This document shows positions 1 to 7,330 of a stretch of 52,252 bases of DNA, piece by piece. A model generated the notes under the pieces. That model saw only the letters and a program-made list of their open reading frames with translations. It was not told the origin of the DNA and searched no databases. The stretch is taken from IMG/VR virus record IMGVR_UViG_3300035698_019600, positions 1 through 52,252 of that record; one strand, 5' to 3'. Source of the DNA: a virus. The translations under genes were made by a program, and so were the position numbers. Positions within the stretch are counted from its first letter, which is position 1. Each line of letters opens with the position of its first letter.

Positions 1-99
1 ATGCACCGCACCGACTGGGAGACCATCGTTAGAGCCCTACGCCAGGTAGCTGACCCAGACGCCAGCCGCCTTGCCGACACAGTATCAAGCCACCTCTAA
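1..99 (+). CDS. Small hypothetical protein, possibly 5' truncated
   Basis: This 32-codon frame opens with ATG at the first base of the window and ends with TAA at 97-99. The peptide is charged, with one helical-looking segment. Because the window begins exactly at the ATG, a longer upstream start cannot be excluded. No family recognised. Confidence 0.4.
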   Translation: MHRTDWETIVRALRQVADPDASRLADTVSSHL

Positions 100-187
100 C
101 AGCGATAGAATCTGTCGCTATGAAGTTAAGCCCATGAACAGCACTCCGCTTGTTGCGCCTATCGACCACCCAAGAAAAAAGGCTACC

Positions 188-760
188 ATGAAACAGAGCC
201 CACTCAGCACTCCCACCAATATTAGAGACATCCCGGTCGGCACTGTATTTTGCGCCACTCTCACGCTCACCAATCTTGAGAACAATGGACGCATCAGTGG
301 CGTCGTAGCATGCTCCGGCATCTACCTCCGCATCGGACACAACGAGCGCCCAGGAGCCGTGGAATGGAAACCTGAGGCAGTAATGCTGGAGGCGGCCGCA
401 CACTACGATGGTGACATTGGCGGAAGGTTTGTATGCGATGACTTCACCATCAGTGGATACAGTGAGATCCCTGGATACTTCGAGGACGACGAAATAGTAG
501 ACACTGTGCACTTCGATTGCATCGAACGCTGGGGCATGGTCAATGGCCTTAGGGTGCAACTTGACAGCGAGGAGCCGCAGGGTATAGAGTTCCCGAAGAA
601 GGAGTATGACTTGCTCATGATGGAGCAAAGAGCCGAGGATGTGAACGAGGATGCAGTCAGAGAAAACCTCGAGCTGTTCGCAGACTGCAGCAAAGATGAA
701 GCCGAGCGCGTCATAAACGCTATCATGAAGTCTCGAGGATACCACGATCCAGAATTTTAA
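188..760 (+). CDS. Hypothetical acidic protein
   Basis: A 190-aa acidic protein of unknown function. The frame is open from 71, but the ATG at 188 has the best-placed purine-rich stretch (AAAAAAGG a few bases upstream); ATG 134 would add 18 residues. The first half looks beta-rich. The C-terminus, from about residue 140, looks helical and ends with a short segment resembling a UBA-like or NAC-like helix pair (DEAERVINAIMKSRG). It is the first long gene of the small-protein arm. No conserved family identified. Confidence 0.75.
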   Translation: MKQSPLSTPTNIRDIPVGTVFCATLTLTNLENNGRISGVVACSGIYLRIGHNERPGAVEWKPEAVMLEAAAHYDGDIGGRFVCDDFTISGYSEIPGYFEDDEIVDTVHFDCIERWGMVNGLRVQLDSEEPQGIEFPKKEYDLLMMEQRAEDVNEDAVRENLELFADCSKDEAERVINAIMKSRGYHDPEF

Positions 761-789
761 CCCATTCCAGCACATGCCGAGGAGGCACC

Positions 790-1008
790 ATGGTGAGCGC
801 GCCAACCATGCTTACAGAGATAATACCTGACAACATTCAGAGAGGACGGCTCAGTGGTGGCAGGTGCCCATACTGTGCATCCCTCGCCATCCAGGGAGAC
901 TCCATGGGGGTGGACGGTGACACCATCATGCAGGAGTACTTCTGCCATGAATGCCACAAAGAGTTCGACGCCTTTTTCAGGCTGGACGGGATTGTTAGGA
1001 ATCGATAA
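790..1008 (+). CDS. Small zinc-ribbon protein
   Basis: A 72-aa protein preceded by a strong GAGGAGG ribosome-binding site. It has one CPYC pair (near residues 26-29) and one CHEC pair (near 52-55) about 22 residues apart, the classic spacing for a four-cysteine zinc ribbon. Such proteins often bind nucleic acid or act as adaptors, but the target cannot be read from sequence. Its stop overlaps the next start (TAATGG). Confidence 0.8.
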   Translation: MVSAPTMLTEIIPDNIQRGRLSGGRCPYCASLAIQGDSMGVDGDTIMQEYFCHECHKEFDAFFRLDGIVRNR

Positions 1009-1469
1009 TGGAACCAATTCAATACAAAGATTGGAGTCCAACCACAGACGACCTCAAGGGGTATATGCTGTATGACTACCAGGAATGGTATATTGTGCCA
1101 GCAATGCGCACCCGGGACAGCGAGGAACTGGATGTGTCGAATTTCGAGACCGCGAAGCGGCTGCTCTATGACTCTGGCCACGAATACTACGTTGCGCGGT
1201 TCAACCACTGGGGCCCCGGCTGGTTTGAGGTCATCCTCACGCCGACTCCCGAGCCTGCGGTCGACATCGCCAGTCGCCTCGAAGACTACCCAGTGCTGGA
1301 TGATGACGACTTCTACCGAAGGGAATACGAGGCAGCTGAAGAGCGATGGGTCGATCTCATGAGCATGTGGGACAGGATCGAGATGTGCGTGAAGAACGGT
1401 CTGTCCCGTTTCGCCGCCCGCCGCCTCACGCCGCCCACCGCTATTCTTGACGACCTACGAACCTGGTAA
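1008..1469 (+). CDS. Conserved phage protein with SRLEDYPVLDDDD motif
   Basis: A 153-aa acidic protein. Its centre (SRLEDYPVLDDDDFYRREYE, about residues 84-103) followed by a WDRIEMC...FAARR tail matches a small-protein pattern I recall from many phage genomes; its function is unknown. The start overlaps the stop of the upstream zinc-ribbon gene, so the two are probably translationally coupled. It is followed by the recurrent leader AAGGAGAATCCGCC and the next gene. Confidence 0.8.
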   Translation: MEPIQYKDWSPTTDDLKGYMLYDYQEWYIVPAMRTRDSEELDVSNFETAKRLLYDSGHEYYVARFNHWGPGWFEVILTPTPEPAVDIASRLEDYPVLDDDDFYRREYEAAEERWVDLMSMWDRIEMCVKNGLSRFAARRLTPPTAILDDLRTW

Positions 1470-1481
1470 GGAGAATCCGCC

Positions 1482-1640
1482 ATGAATGTGATGACCAGCA
1501 TCGAGGAACACACCGATCCACCAACACTGACGCACACCGCCTACATCAACCTATACCTCATTGACAGGGCCTACGGCGGGCCGAACGCTGGAGCCGTCCA
1601 CATCAAATACCTGGAAGATGGCGACTGGAGACTGCTATGA
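1482..1640 (+). CDS. Small hypothetical protein
   Basis: A 52-aa frame starting at ATG 1482, directly behind the recurrent leader AAGGAGAATCCGCC (1468-1481), a strong Shine-Dalgarno. It ends ATGA-overlapped with the next gene (ATG 1637). The spacing and coupling support it as a real gene. No domain recognised. Confidence 0.65.
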   Translation: MNVMTSIEEHTDPPTLTHTAYINLYLIDRAYGGPNAGAVHIKYLEDGDWRLL

Positions 1641-1942
1641 CGAGCGCGGCCACCGAGCCCCACATCCTCACCAAGGTCAGCCTGGCCGCCGCCTACCGGC
1701 GTGGCCCCTATGCCTGGCCTGGTGGGTATCCGCAATTCCTGTGGCTGCATCCCGATGAATTCCTCTGCTGGCCGTGCTTCCGCCAAGAATACAAGCTGAT
1801 ATGGACAGCCTTAGTCAGCGATGACCAGGAAAGCGACTGGTATCCCCTTTGCATCGAAGCAAACTGGGAGGATGACTGGCTCTACTGCTGCCACTGCAAC
1901 ACCCACCTGGAGAGCGCCTACGGAGCGCCGGAGGAGGATTGA
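1637..1942 (+). CDS. Small Cys/Trp-rich protein, duplicate copy 1
   Basis: A 101-aa protein with CWPC (about residues 46-49) and CCHC (about 84-87) pairs that could hold zinc, and several aromatics (GGYPQFLW, SDWYPL). It is a close paralogue of the gene at 2718-3014: the proteins align over nearly their full length and the DNA match continues into the downstream intergenic sequence. The start is in an ATGA overlap with the 52-aa gene. Function unknown; a zinc ribbon is inferred from the cysteine spacing. Confidence 0.8.
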   Translation: MTSAATEPHILTKVSLAAAYRRGPYAWPGGYPQFLWLHPDEFLCWPCFRQEYKLIWTALVSDDQESDWYPLCIEANWEDDWLYCCHCNTHLESAYGAPEED

Positions 1943-1955
1943 CAGAATGACAACC
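1662..1955 (+). repeat. Long direct repeat, copy 1 (gene plus intergenic tail)
   Basis: From ACATCCTCACCAAGGTCAGC to the GATTGACAGAATGACAACC tail, this segment matches 2734-3026 closely. It covers almost the whole small Cys/Trp gene and the start of the following gene. The matching junction outside the gene shows that DNA, not only protein, was duplicated. Confidence 0.75.
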
Positions 1956-2480
1956 ACGACACAGAAGCCATTCATCGCCAAGGACACAGGCAAGCCCCTG
2001 GTCGTCATGGGACATCCAGTAGCCGAGGATGGGTCACTGATCAGAACGCCGATCGACCTGTCCACATCAGGCCGCAATCCCGCCACCGCAAAAGACATAG
2101 GCCTGCTGAGAGACTACGGGTTCAGTGGCCTGCGCAGGATAGGCTTCCACGGGGTCGTCGACCGGCTGGAAGGCAGCAAGATTACTGAGGGACAAGTGAA
2201 CGCATTCGAGTTCCGCGACCATGGCGTAGAGCTACCAGACTACTTCCAAGGAGCCGGGGTGGCCTTCACCGACTGGACTGACTGCTGCACCGGCTTCGGG
2301 CATAGCGGCAGGGAGGCCGCGGACGATGCCATTGAGAATGCATGCGTGACCCATGGCAACCTGGCAGGCATTGGGGCCATGGAGATCGCGAAGGACGCCT
2401 TCTCCGGCACGGTGGACGCCTTCGGCGAGCAATACCACTACGTGACCCTGTTCCTGAAGCTCGAGCTCAAGCAGGATTGA
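1947..2480 (+). CDS. Hypothetical protein
   Basis: A 177-aa protein starting at ATG 1947, four bases after the previous stop; the preceding GAGGAGG lies inside the upstream gene's last codons. An open frame extends upstream to 1821, but that stretch is antiphase to the paralogous upstream gene and is rejected. The protein has glycine-rich and DW motifs but no recognised domain. It sits between the two copies of the duplicated Cys/Trp gene, so it may have been captured by the duplication. Confidence 0.75.
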   Translation: MTTTTQKPFIAKDTGKPLVVMGHPVAEDGSLIRTPIDLSTSGRNPATAKDIGLLRDYGFSGLRRIGFHGVVDRLEGSKITEGQVNAFEFRDHGVELPDYFQGAGVAFTDWTDCCTGFGHSGREAADDAIENACVTHGNLAGIGAMEIAKDAFSGTVDAFGEQYHYVTLFLKLELKQD

Positions 2481-2717
2481 CAGTAACGACTGTGCAAATC
2501 CACCCATGACATCGGGTGGTCGGCGCTGTATGCAAATGAGGCCCGATTCGCGGGTCAGGCTGGGGAAGCCCAGTGCCGTGGCAGCAGTTCGATGGGGGTT
2601 GAGCTGCTGTTGATGTAGGGTGACGGGGGGGGGCCGCTTTAACAGGCATTGGGTGGCACCCCCCCCTAACTCCCGCTCATCCCCCGACACTTAATCGCCA
2701 AGACAAAGGATCCTCTG
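2481..2717 (+). other. Non-coding, hairpin-rich gap between duplicated genes
   Basis: No supported gene lies in these 237 bases. Visible structures are CCACCC/GGGTGG at 2500-2519, CAGCAG/CTGCTG at 2582-2609, and a run of nine G at 2625-2633 facing eight C at 2659-2666. None is followed by a T tract, so classical termination is doubtful. A weak AAAGGA site precedes the next ATG at 2718. Confidence 0.5.
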
Positions 2718-3014
2718 ATGACCACATGCTGTGACATCCTCGACAAGGTCAGCCTGGCCGCCGCCTATCGGTGGGGCCCCTATATCTGGCCTGGTGGGTA
2801 TCCGCAATTCCTATGGATACACGAAGGTGACATCCTCTGCTGGAAGTGCTTCAAGGAGAACTACGCAGAGATCTGGAGGGCCCTGGTCGCCGACGACCAG
2901 GAAAGCGACTGGTATCCCCTTAGCATCGAAGCAAACTGGGAGGACGACGCCCTCTACTGCTCCCACTGCAATGCCCATCTGGAGAGCGCCTACGGGGCGC
3001 CGGAGGAGGATTGA
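2718..3014 (+). CDS. Small Cys/Trp-rich protein, duplicate copy 2
   Basis: A 98-aa paralogue of the 1637-1942 protein. It keeps the GGYPQFLW, SDWYPL and ESAYGAPEED segments and the C-terminal CSHC pair, while the first pair is CWKC. Differences cluster at the N-terminus and around residues 25-55. Function unknown. Retention of both cysteine pairs suggests both copies are under selection. Confidence 0.8.
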   Translation: MTTCCDILDKVSLAAAYRWGPYIWPGGYPQFLWIHEGDILCWKCFKENYAEIWRALVADDQESDWYPLSIEANWEDDALYCSHCNAHLESAYGAPEED

Positions 3015-3026
3015 CAGAATGACAAC
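2734..3026 (+). repeat. Long direct repeat, copy 2
   Basis: Second copy of the repeat at 1662-1955. It ends with the same GGAGGAGGATTGACAGAATGACAACC junction, so the ATG of the following frame (3019) is itself a duplicate of the 1947 start. Confidence 0.75.
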
Positions 3027-3100
3027 CGCATCAGTTCTACTTGAAGTCCGATCTACTGCGATAGCAAGATGGGAGACAATCATCTATCGCGCCACCATAA

Positions 3101-3412
3101 GTGAATGGGGGGGAGATCGCCAGCCAGTGGGATGGACTCGCAGGAAAACGGTGCTCATTCTGCCGCTTCTTCCAGGTTGAAGGAGAGCCATTCAACAAAT
3201 GCTGCCAGCTGTGCCCACTCTTTGGTGGGGGCGACCACGTGTGCGCCGTACCGTTCGACGCCATGAGCCAAATGGTTGGCGACAAGTTCTACCAAGGTGA
3301 AACTGGAGAGGTGGTCATCGACCATAAAGAGGATTTCCTCGCCCGCGCCAAAGAGATGCTGGAGATGATCAAAGCGGTTCCAGTGGACAACACCAACGGA
3401 GACCCGTCATGA
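3101..3412 (+). CDS. Cys-rich small protein, start uncertain (possible frameshift at G7)
   Basis: The readable frame codes for 103 aa with CSFC (about 18-21), CCQLC (about 34-38) and a further Cys, a likely zinc-binding fold, then a helical C-terminus. The first in-frame start is GTG 3101, right after a TAA and without a good ribosome-binding site. A second frame starting at ATG 3019, behind the duplicated GGAGGAGG junction, runs in phase up to a 7-G run (3107-3113). One added G would join it cleanly to this protein. The end is coupled by ATGA to the next gene, so the 3' part is real. Confidence 0.65.
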   Translation: MNGGEIASQWDGLAGKRCSFCRFFQVEGEPFNKCCQLCPLFGGGDHVCAVPFDAMSQMVGDKFYQGETGEVVIDHKEDFLARAKEMLEMIKAVPVDNTNGDPS

Positions 3413-3924
3413 ACCACACGCTCACCATCACAGTTGAGCCCGACATCGACCCGATGAATCCCCGGACAGACATGGACAACTTCGGCACCATGGCCTGCTG
3501 GCATGGCCACCACAATCTGGGCGACGAGATGCCCAGCATGGGGCCCGATGAGTTCGAAGGAGAATTCGCCCCCGGCACTGTGATCCTGCCCCTGTTCTTG
3601 TATGACCACAGTGGCCTATCGATGAGCACAACGCCCTACGCTTGCCCGTGGGATTCAGGGCAGGTGGGCATCATCTACGCCGAGCCGGAGAAGATCAGGA
3701 AGGAGTACGGCTCGCTGGACTCTGATGCACTCACCAAGGCTGAACAGGTGCTGCGCGGCGAGGTGGAGACCTACGACCAGTATCTGCAGGGCGACATCTG
3801 GCAGTGGGCCGTCGAGTCCGATGGAGAGGTGATCGAGGGCTGCTGTGACTGCTACGGCAATGACTACGCAGTCAATGAGGCCAAGGAAGCTCTGACCCGC
3901 CTCGTCATCAATCTCGCAGCGTAA
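3409..3924 (+). CDS. Conserved phage hypothetical protein (YDHSG / CPWDSGQVG type)
   Basis: A 171-aa protein with ordered motifs LYDHSGLSMST, CPWDSGQVGIIY, then EKIRKEYG, EVETYDQYLQGD and a final CCDCYG. I recall this motif order from conserved hypothetical proteins of many unrelated phages and some plasmids; no biochemical role is known to me. The start is ATGA-coupled to the preceding Cys-rich gene. The ETYDQYLQGDIW segment suggests a compact alpha/beta domain. Confidence 0.85.
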   Translation: MNHTLTITVEPDIDPMNPRTDMDNFGTMACWHGHHNLGDEMPSMGPDEFEGEFAPGTVILPLFLYDHSGLSMSTTPYACPWDSGQVGIIYAEPEKIRKEYGSLDSDALTKAEQVLRGEVETYDQYLQGDIWQWAVESDGEVIEGCCDCYGNDYAVNEAKEALTRLVINLAA

Positions 3925-3945
3925 ACAACCAACACGGAGAACCCA

Positions 3946-4199
3946 ATGATCACCCAGATGAAGTCAAACTGCCCCTTCACCTACTTCGGCCCCATCGACT
4001 CAGGTGTCGTCAAGCAGATGGAGTGCGTCATCAATACCACGAACTGTATCCGAGCGGCGGCGATGTGGACGAGGCGCCACAGTGCTACAAAGATCTGACG
4101 GATGTCCTCAGCCACCACAGAAGCTCCGTCTTCATCGCGGACAAGCTGGTGCCTCTGGGTGTAGTGATGGGCTCCGGCAACGGCCGCAGGAAGAAGTAG
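3946..4199 (+). pseudogene. RtcB C-terminus-like small protein split by a -1 shift
   Basis: The frame from ATG 3946 (ribosome-binding site CGGAGAACCCA) reads FTYFGPIDSGVVKQME and then stops at 4098. The continuation lies in another phase and ends at TAG 4197-4199: HQYHELYPSGGDVDEAPQC, then YKDLTDVLSHH, then LVPLGVVMG. The DEAPQxYKDL stretch resembles the C-terminal end of RtcB RNA ligases, which read EAPxAYKDIDxVM. Adding one base near 4028-4030 would join the halves into about 84 residues. It is too short to be a ligase. Decay, recoding or a sequencing error are all possible. Confidence 0.6.
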
Positions 4200-4223
4200 A
4201 CCCCAATCACAGGAGAATCTGCC

Positions 4224-4790
4224 ATGCGCAGAGAGATACTACCATTCGCCGCCATACTGTCCATGCTTGAGAACGGCATCGCCGATGTGTGTCCCATCTG
4301 CGGAGAGCAGGTAGAACTGATCGACGACAAGACCTACGACGACTACTCGTCCAGCGTCTATGCGTGCCACAACACCAGTGAATGCCCGTTCGCAGTCGAG
4401 GTGCTGTACTTCGGCGATGACATGGCACTCGACCTCCAGCACGCCCTGGTCGACGCGAGTGACTGTGGCGAGATGATCAGCGTCCAGAAGAACACGGTGC
4501 ATGCTCTGATCGCAAGGAAGGCCGATGAGGCGCTATGCAACATCTGCGCCCAGGAGGGGCCTGGCGCCCGCGACCGGTATGTCGACACCCTCTCGGATGA
4601 GGTGAGCGATGTCATGGGCAAGAAGGCGTCTGCCATCAACAATGGAGACGTGCCCGCACAGATAGCCTTCCTGTTGGACGAGGGGTATACGATGGAGGAT
4701 GTCCGCGAGCTGGCCACGAACGACGGCCTGCCGGCGCTGCCCAAGGTTGAGCAGGGGGGCGTAGCAGTTCTGAAAGGCGGGCAGGAGTAG
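4224..4790 (+). CDS. Zinc-ribbon domain protein, hypothetical
   Basis: A 188-aa protein behind the recurrent leader AGGAGAATCTGCC (4211-4223). The N-terminus has CPICG (about 23-27) and, 20 residues on, two spaced Cys, consistent with a zinc ribbon. A second CNIC pair lies near residue 105. The C-terminal third (DEGYTMEDVRELATNDGLP) looks helical. Function unknown. Confidence 0.8.
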   Translation: MRREILPFAAILSMLENGIADVCPICGEQVELIDDKTYDDYSSSVYACHNTSECPFAVEVLYFGDDMALDLQHALVDASDCGEMISVQKNTVHALIARKADEALCNICAQEGPGARDRYVDTLSDEVSDVMGKKASAINNGDVPAQIAFLLDEGYTMEDVRELATNDGLPALPKVEQGGVAVLKGGQE

Positions 4791-4792
4791 AT

Positions 4793-5023
4793 ATGGACAC
4801 CCACGATCTACTCAGAGATATCTGGGAGACGGCCGCCAGCGTCAAATTCCAGACCAAGAACATCGACCTGATGGTCAAAGGATTCCAGGCTGTCGGCCAG
4901 GAGAGCACCGCAAGGAAGCTCCGCACCATCCAGATCGGGCTTGAGGAAGACATGACAGCAATCGAGAAGTCCATATCGCGGTTCACTGACACCCAGCGTG
5001 CGCTACAGGCCCAAACAGCCTAA
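4793..5023 (+). CDS. Small helical protein
   Basis: A 76-aa, almost wholly alpha-helical, charged protein with coiled-coil character. It starts two bases after the preceding TAG; GCAGGAGTAG supplies the Shine-Dalgarno. It ends just ahead of another copy of the AAGGAGAATCCGCC leader. No family recognised. Confidence 0.7.
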   Translation: MDTHDLLRDIWETAASVKFQTKNIDLMVKGFQAVGQESTARKLRTIQIGLEEDMTAIEKSISRFTDTQRALQAQTA

Positions 5024-5037
5024 GGAGAATCCGCCAG

Positions 5038-5733
5038 ATGACCACATTGACGCAGGAACCCAAGATCACCAGCAACTTCGACCGGATCCGCCTCAGCGGC
5101 GAATACCAGGACGCCGTGGGCAAGATGGTGCGTGAGCATGTGCACTGCTGCGTAAGCTACCTGGTCAGCGAACTGCTCAAGGTAGGCGAGGACATCAGCG
5201 ACCGAGATGCCTACGATGAGCTGCAGGCAGTGTCGATCCAGTACCCCGAATTCGACACGGATGGCGACAACTACGGGGTCTGTGATGAGTGCGGAGAAGG
5301 GAATGCCCCCGAGTGTCCCGAGTGCGACGGCGAGGGGGTATTTGAGAGTGGTGTCACATGTGATACATGCCTGGGAACGGGCAGTGTGATAGTGTGGGAG
5401 TCAGATACGCAAATTGACCCCGAGACTGACTTGTGCGAAGAGTGCTTCGGGAAGAGCGACCGGGATCCCATCGAAGCCTACGAGCACTGGGTCATCTCCG
5501 ATTGGCTCAGGCGACAGCTGGGGCAGCGCGACGAAATGGTGGGTGAGGTGATGGGCGTCACCATCTGGGGGCGCTGCACGACCGGCCAGAGCATCTCGAT
5601 GGACGATGTCATGTGCCAGATCTACGACGCCACCTACGCCACCTGGAGTGATCCCGAGCCCCCGAAGCCGGGGAAGTGGGAGGCGTTATTCGACCAGGTG
5701 GTCACATGGATCAGGAAGGAGGTGTTCAAGTGA
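5038..5733 (+). CDS. DnaJ-type zinc-finger phage protein
   Basis: A 231-aa protein. Residues about 80-145 carry four CxxC pairs in a DnaJ-like series: CDECGEG, CPECDGEG, CDTCLGTG and CEECFGK, which should bind two zinc ions. The C-terminal region HWVISDWLRRQL...VMGVTIWGRCTTGQSI resembles a domain common in uncharacterised phage proteins, where HWxxSDWLA is followed by TIWxRTTTGQAI. There is no J domain, so a chaperone role is not implied. Its last codons contain GGAAGGAGGTG, which serves the next gene's GTG start. Confidence 0.85.
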   Translation: MTTLTQEPKITSNFDRIRLSGEYQDAVGKMVREHVHCCVSYLVSELLKVGEDISDRDAYDELQAVSIQYPEFDTDGDNYGVCDECGEGNAPECPECDGEGVFESGVTCDTCLGTGSVIVWESDTQIDPETDLCEECFGKSDRDPIEAYEHWVISDWLRRQLGQRDEMVGEVMGVTIWGRCTTGQSISMDDVMCQIYDATYATWSDPEPPKPGKWEALFDQVVTWIRKEVFK

Positions 5734-5972
5734 GTGACCCGATCATGAACCAGAACGACCAACCAGTCTGCATGCTGTGCCACACCTGCAAGCACAGGGG
5801 CTGCGCAGCCAAGATGGAGGACACCATCGACGCCTCGGACGCCATAAGAGCACTCTGGGCGGAGAGTGAGTGGTTCTACGACGAACACGAGGATGCCAAT
5901 GATGGCACCTCACCCAGCATGCCCAGCTTCGCCATCGTGGTGTGCTCCTGCGAAGCGTACGAGGCTACATGA
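5730..5972 (+). CDS. CxxC-x4-C mini-protein, family member 1
   Basis: An 80-aa protein started by GTG 5730 in a GTGA overlap and preceded by GGAAGGAGG. It has an N-terminal CHTCKHRGCAAKM motif and ends with VVCSCEAYEA. It is the first of three adjacent genes sharing this plan: an N-terminal CxxC, a third Cys five residues later, an acidic middle and a late single Cys before an aromatic. Function unknown; a small zinc or iron-sulphur knuckle is plausible. Confidence 0.75.
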   Translation: MSDPIMNQNDQPVCMLCHTCKHRGCAAKMEDTIDASDAIRALWAESEWFYDEHEDANDGTSPSMPSFAIVVCSCEAYEAT

Positions 5973-6217
5973 GCGACGAGGAGTGTGCCACCGACCTGTG
6001 CGCAATCTGCAAGCACCAGGACTGCGCAGACAGGATGGCAGAGGAAGTACAACGCATCATCTTCAAGGATGTATTCCAACGCATGAGTGCCGAACTCCAA
6101 CTGGTGACCAGCTGGCTTGGAGAACACCACGGGGACGCCGACAACGAGGCAGAAACCCCAGGGTTCACCCTGATCATCAGCGACTGTCACTACTTCGAGG
6201 AGAAGACCGATGGATGA
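5969..6217 (+). CDS. CxxC-x4-C mini-protein, family member 2
   Basis: An 82-aa paralogue of the preceding protein, starting at ATG 5969 in an ATGA overlap. The N-terminal motif is CAICKHQDCADRM and the late Cys is in ISDCHYFEE. The middle is helical and acidic. The open frame extends upstream, but the overlap start matches the spacing of member 1. Confidence 0.75.
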   Translation: MSDEECATDLCAICKHQDCADRMAEEVQRIIFKDVFQRMSAELQLVTSWLGEHHGDADNEAETPGFTLIISDCHYFEEKTDG

Positions 6218-6524
6218 CAACTGGATCAGCGTGGAGGAGCGACTGCCGGAGATGCACACCAGCAACGGCATATTCGGACACCTCGAGTCAGACAGGGTAC
6301 TGGTGATGAGTTATGGCCGCGCCACAGTGGCCAACCTGAGGCAATACCATGACGACGCGTTCCCAGCGCTGTGGATAGAGACTGGGAGTGATGGGTATGC
6401 CATGGAACACGTGACACACTGGCAGCCGCTACCAGCTATGCCGGGCGAAGAGCCAAAGAGTGGGATCCATCTGCGAGCGGTGCACCCACCACGAGTGTGC
6501 TGGCGACATGCTTGGCGCGATTGA
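6210..6524 (+). CDS. DUF551-like protein
   Basis: A 104-aa protein with the DUF551 signature: WISVEERLPEM at the N-terminus, SDRVLVMSYGR, and THWQPLPAMP near residue 71. DUF551 proteins are common in phage accessory regions and are of unknown function. The last 30 or so residues, after the THWxPLP motif, are basic, read antiphase to the next gene and are atypical for the family, so the natural end may have been displaced. It starts inside the end of the upstream gene. Confidence 0.75.
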   Translation: MDDNWISVEERLPEMHTSNGIFGHLESDRVLVMSYGRATVANLRQYHDDAFPALWIETGSDGYAMEHVTHWQPLPAMPGEEPKSGIHLRAVHPPRVCWRHAWRD

Positions 6525-6675
6525 AGGCACCCACCAGAGATCCATGAGGTACACCGACGACATACTGGTCAGCCATCACGAGGGGGCCGACGAAGAGGAG
6601 GGCGTTGGGATCGAGATCCACATCACAGCCTGCCCATTTCTACGAGAAGGAGAATCTGCCAATGCAGGTGATTGA
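6460..6675 (+). CDS. CxxC-x4-C mini-protein, family member 3
   Basis: A 71-aa protein with CERCTHHECAGDM at the N-terminus and ITACPFLRE near the end, the same plan as the genes at 5730 and 5969. The only in-frame start is GTG 6460, with a weak ribosome-binding site, and the gene overlaps the DUF551-like gene by 65 bases. The overlap is unusually long, so an indel around 6438-6460 is possible. Its 3' end carries the leader for thyX. Confidence 0.6.
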   Translation: MGSICERCTHHECAGDMLGAIEGTHQRSMRYTDDILVSHHEGADEEEGVGIEIHITACPFLREGESANAGD

Positions 6676-7330
6676 CCAGAGCCACGAGATCCTCAACTGG
6701 CCAACGAATCCACTCATCGACATCGAGGTGGCCGCTCGAACGTGCTACAAGTCGGAGGACAAGATCACCGACGGTTCCGCTGAGATCCTGGTGGCCAAGC
6801 TGATAGCCCGAGGTCACGGCGCCATGCTGGAATTCGCCGATGCCACCGTGCGCTTCATCACAAACAGAGGCGTTACTCATGAACTGGTGCGCCACCGGCT
6901 CTGCAGTTTCGCCCAATCCTCCACGCGTTACATCAACCACAGCAAGAAGGGGATGACTTTCATCCGGCCCTCGGAATTCACATCCCCCTGCGAGAACCTG
7001 AATGACAGGGGAGGGTCTCTCCCTGACGACGAGTATGAGTGGATGCTGAACATGGAACAAGAAGAACGGAGCTACAACCGGCGCATCAATGTCCACAAGT
7101 GGTCTCCACAGAGAGCCCGGGGGCCACTCCCCAACGATCTGAAGACGGAGATCGTGGTCAAGACCAATATGCGAGAGTGGTTGCAGGTCATCTTCAGCCT
7201 GCGATGTGCCGCCACCGCCCACCCCGACATGTGGGCACTGATGCGCCCAGTCCTACTGGAGTTCGCAGAGCGAAGTCCCGTGCTCTTCGGCGACCTAGCG
7301 GCTGAGTATCAGGACGAGGTGCCAGGGTGA
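6662..7330 (+). CDS. thyX: Flavin-dependent thymidylate synthase ThyX
   Basis: A 222-aa protein. ThyX makes dTMP from dUMP using methylene-tetrahydrofolate and FAD/NADPH. The diagnostic motif RHRxxSxxxxSxR is seen as RHRLCSFAQSSTR at residues 77-89, within the usual family length. ATG 6662 sits one base after the leader AAGGAGAATCTGCC (6647-6660). It forms a nucleotide-supply set with the dUTPase and MazG-like genes further on. The next gene starts by GTGA overlap. Confidence 0.96.
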   Translation: MQVIDQSHEILNWPTNPLIDIEVAARTCYKSEDKITDGSAEILVAKLIARGHGAMLEFADATVRFITNRGVTHELVRHRLCSFAQSSTRYINHSKKGMTFIRPSEFTSPCENLNDRGGSLPDDEYEWMLNMEQEERSYNRRINVHKWSPQRARGPLPNDLKTEIVVKTNMREWLQVIFSLRCAATAHPDMWALMRPVLLEFAERSPVLFGDLAAEYQDEVPG

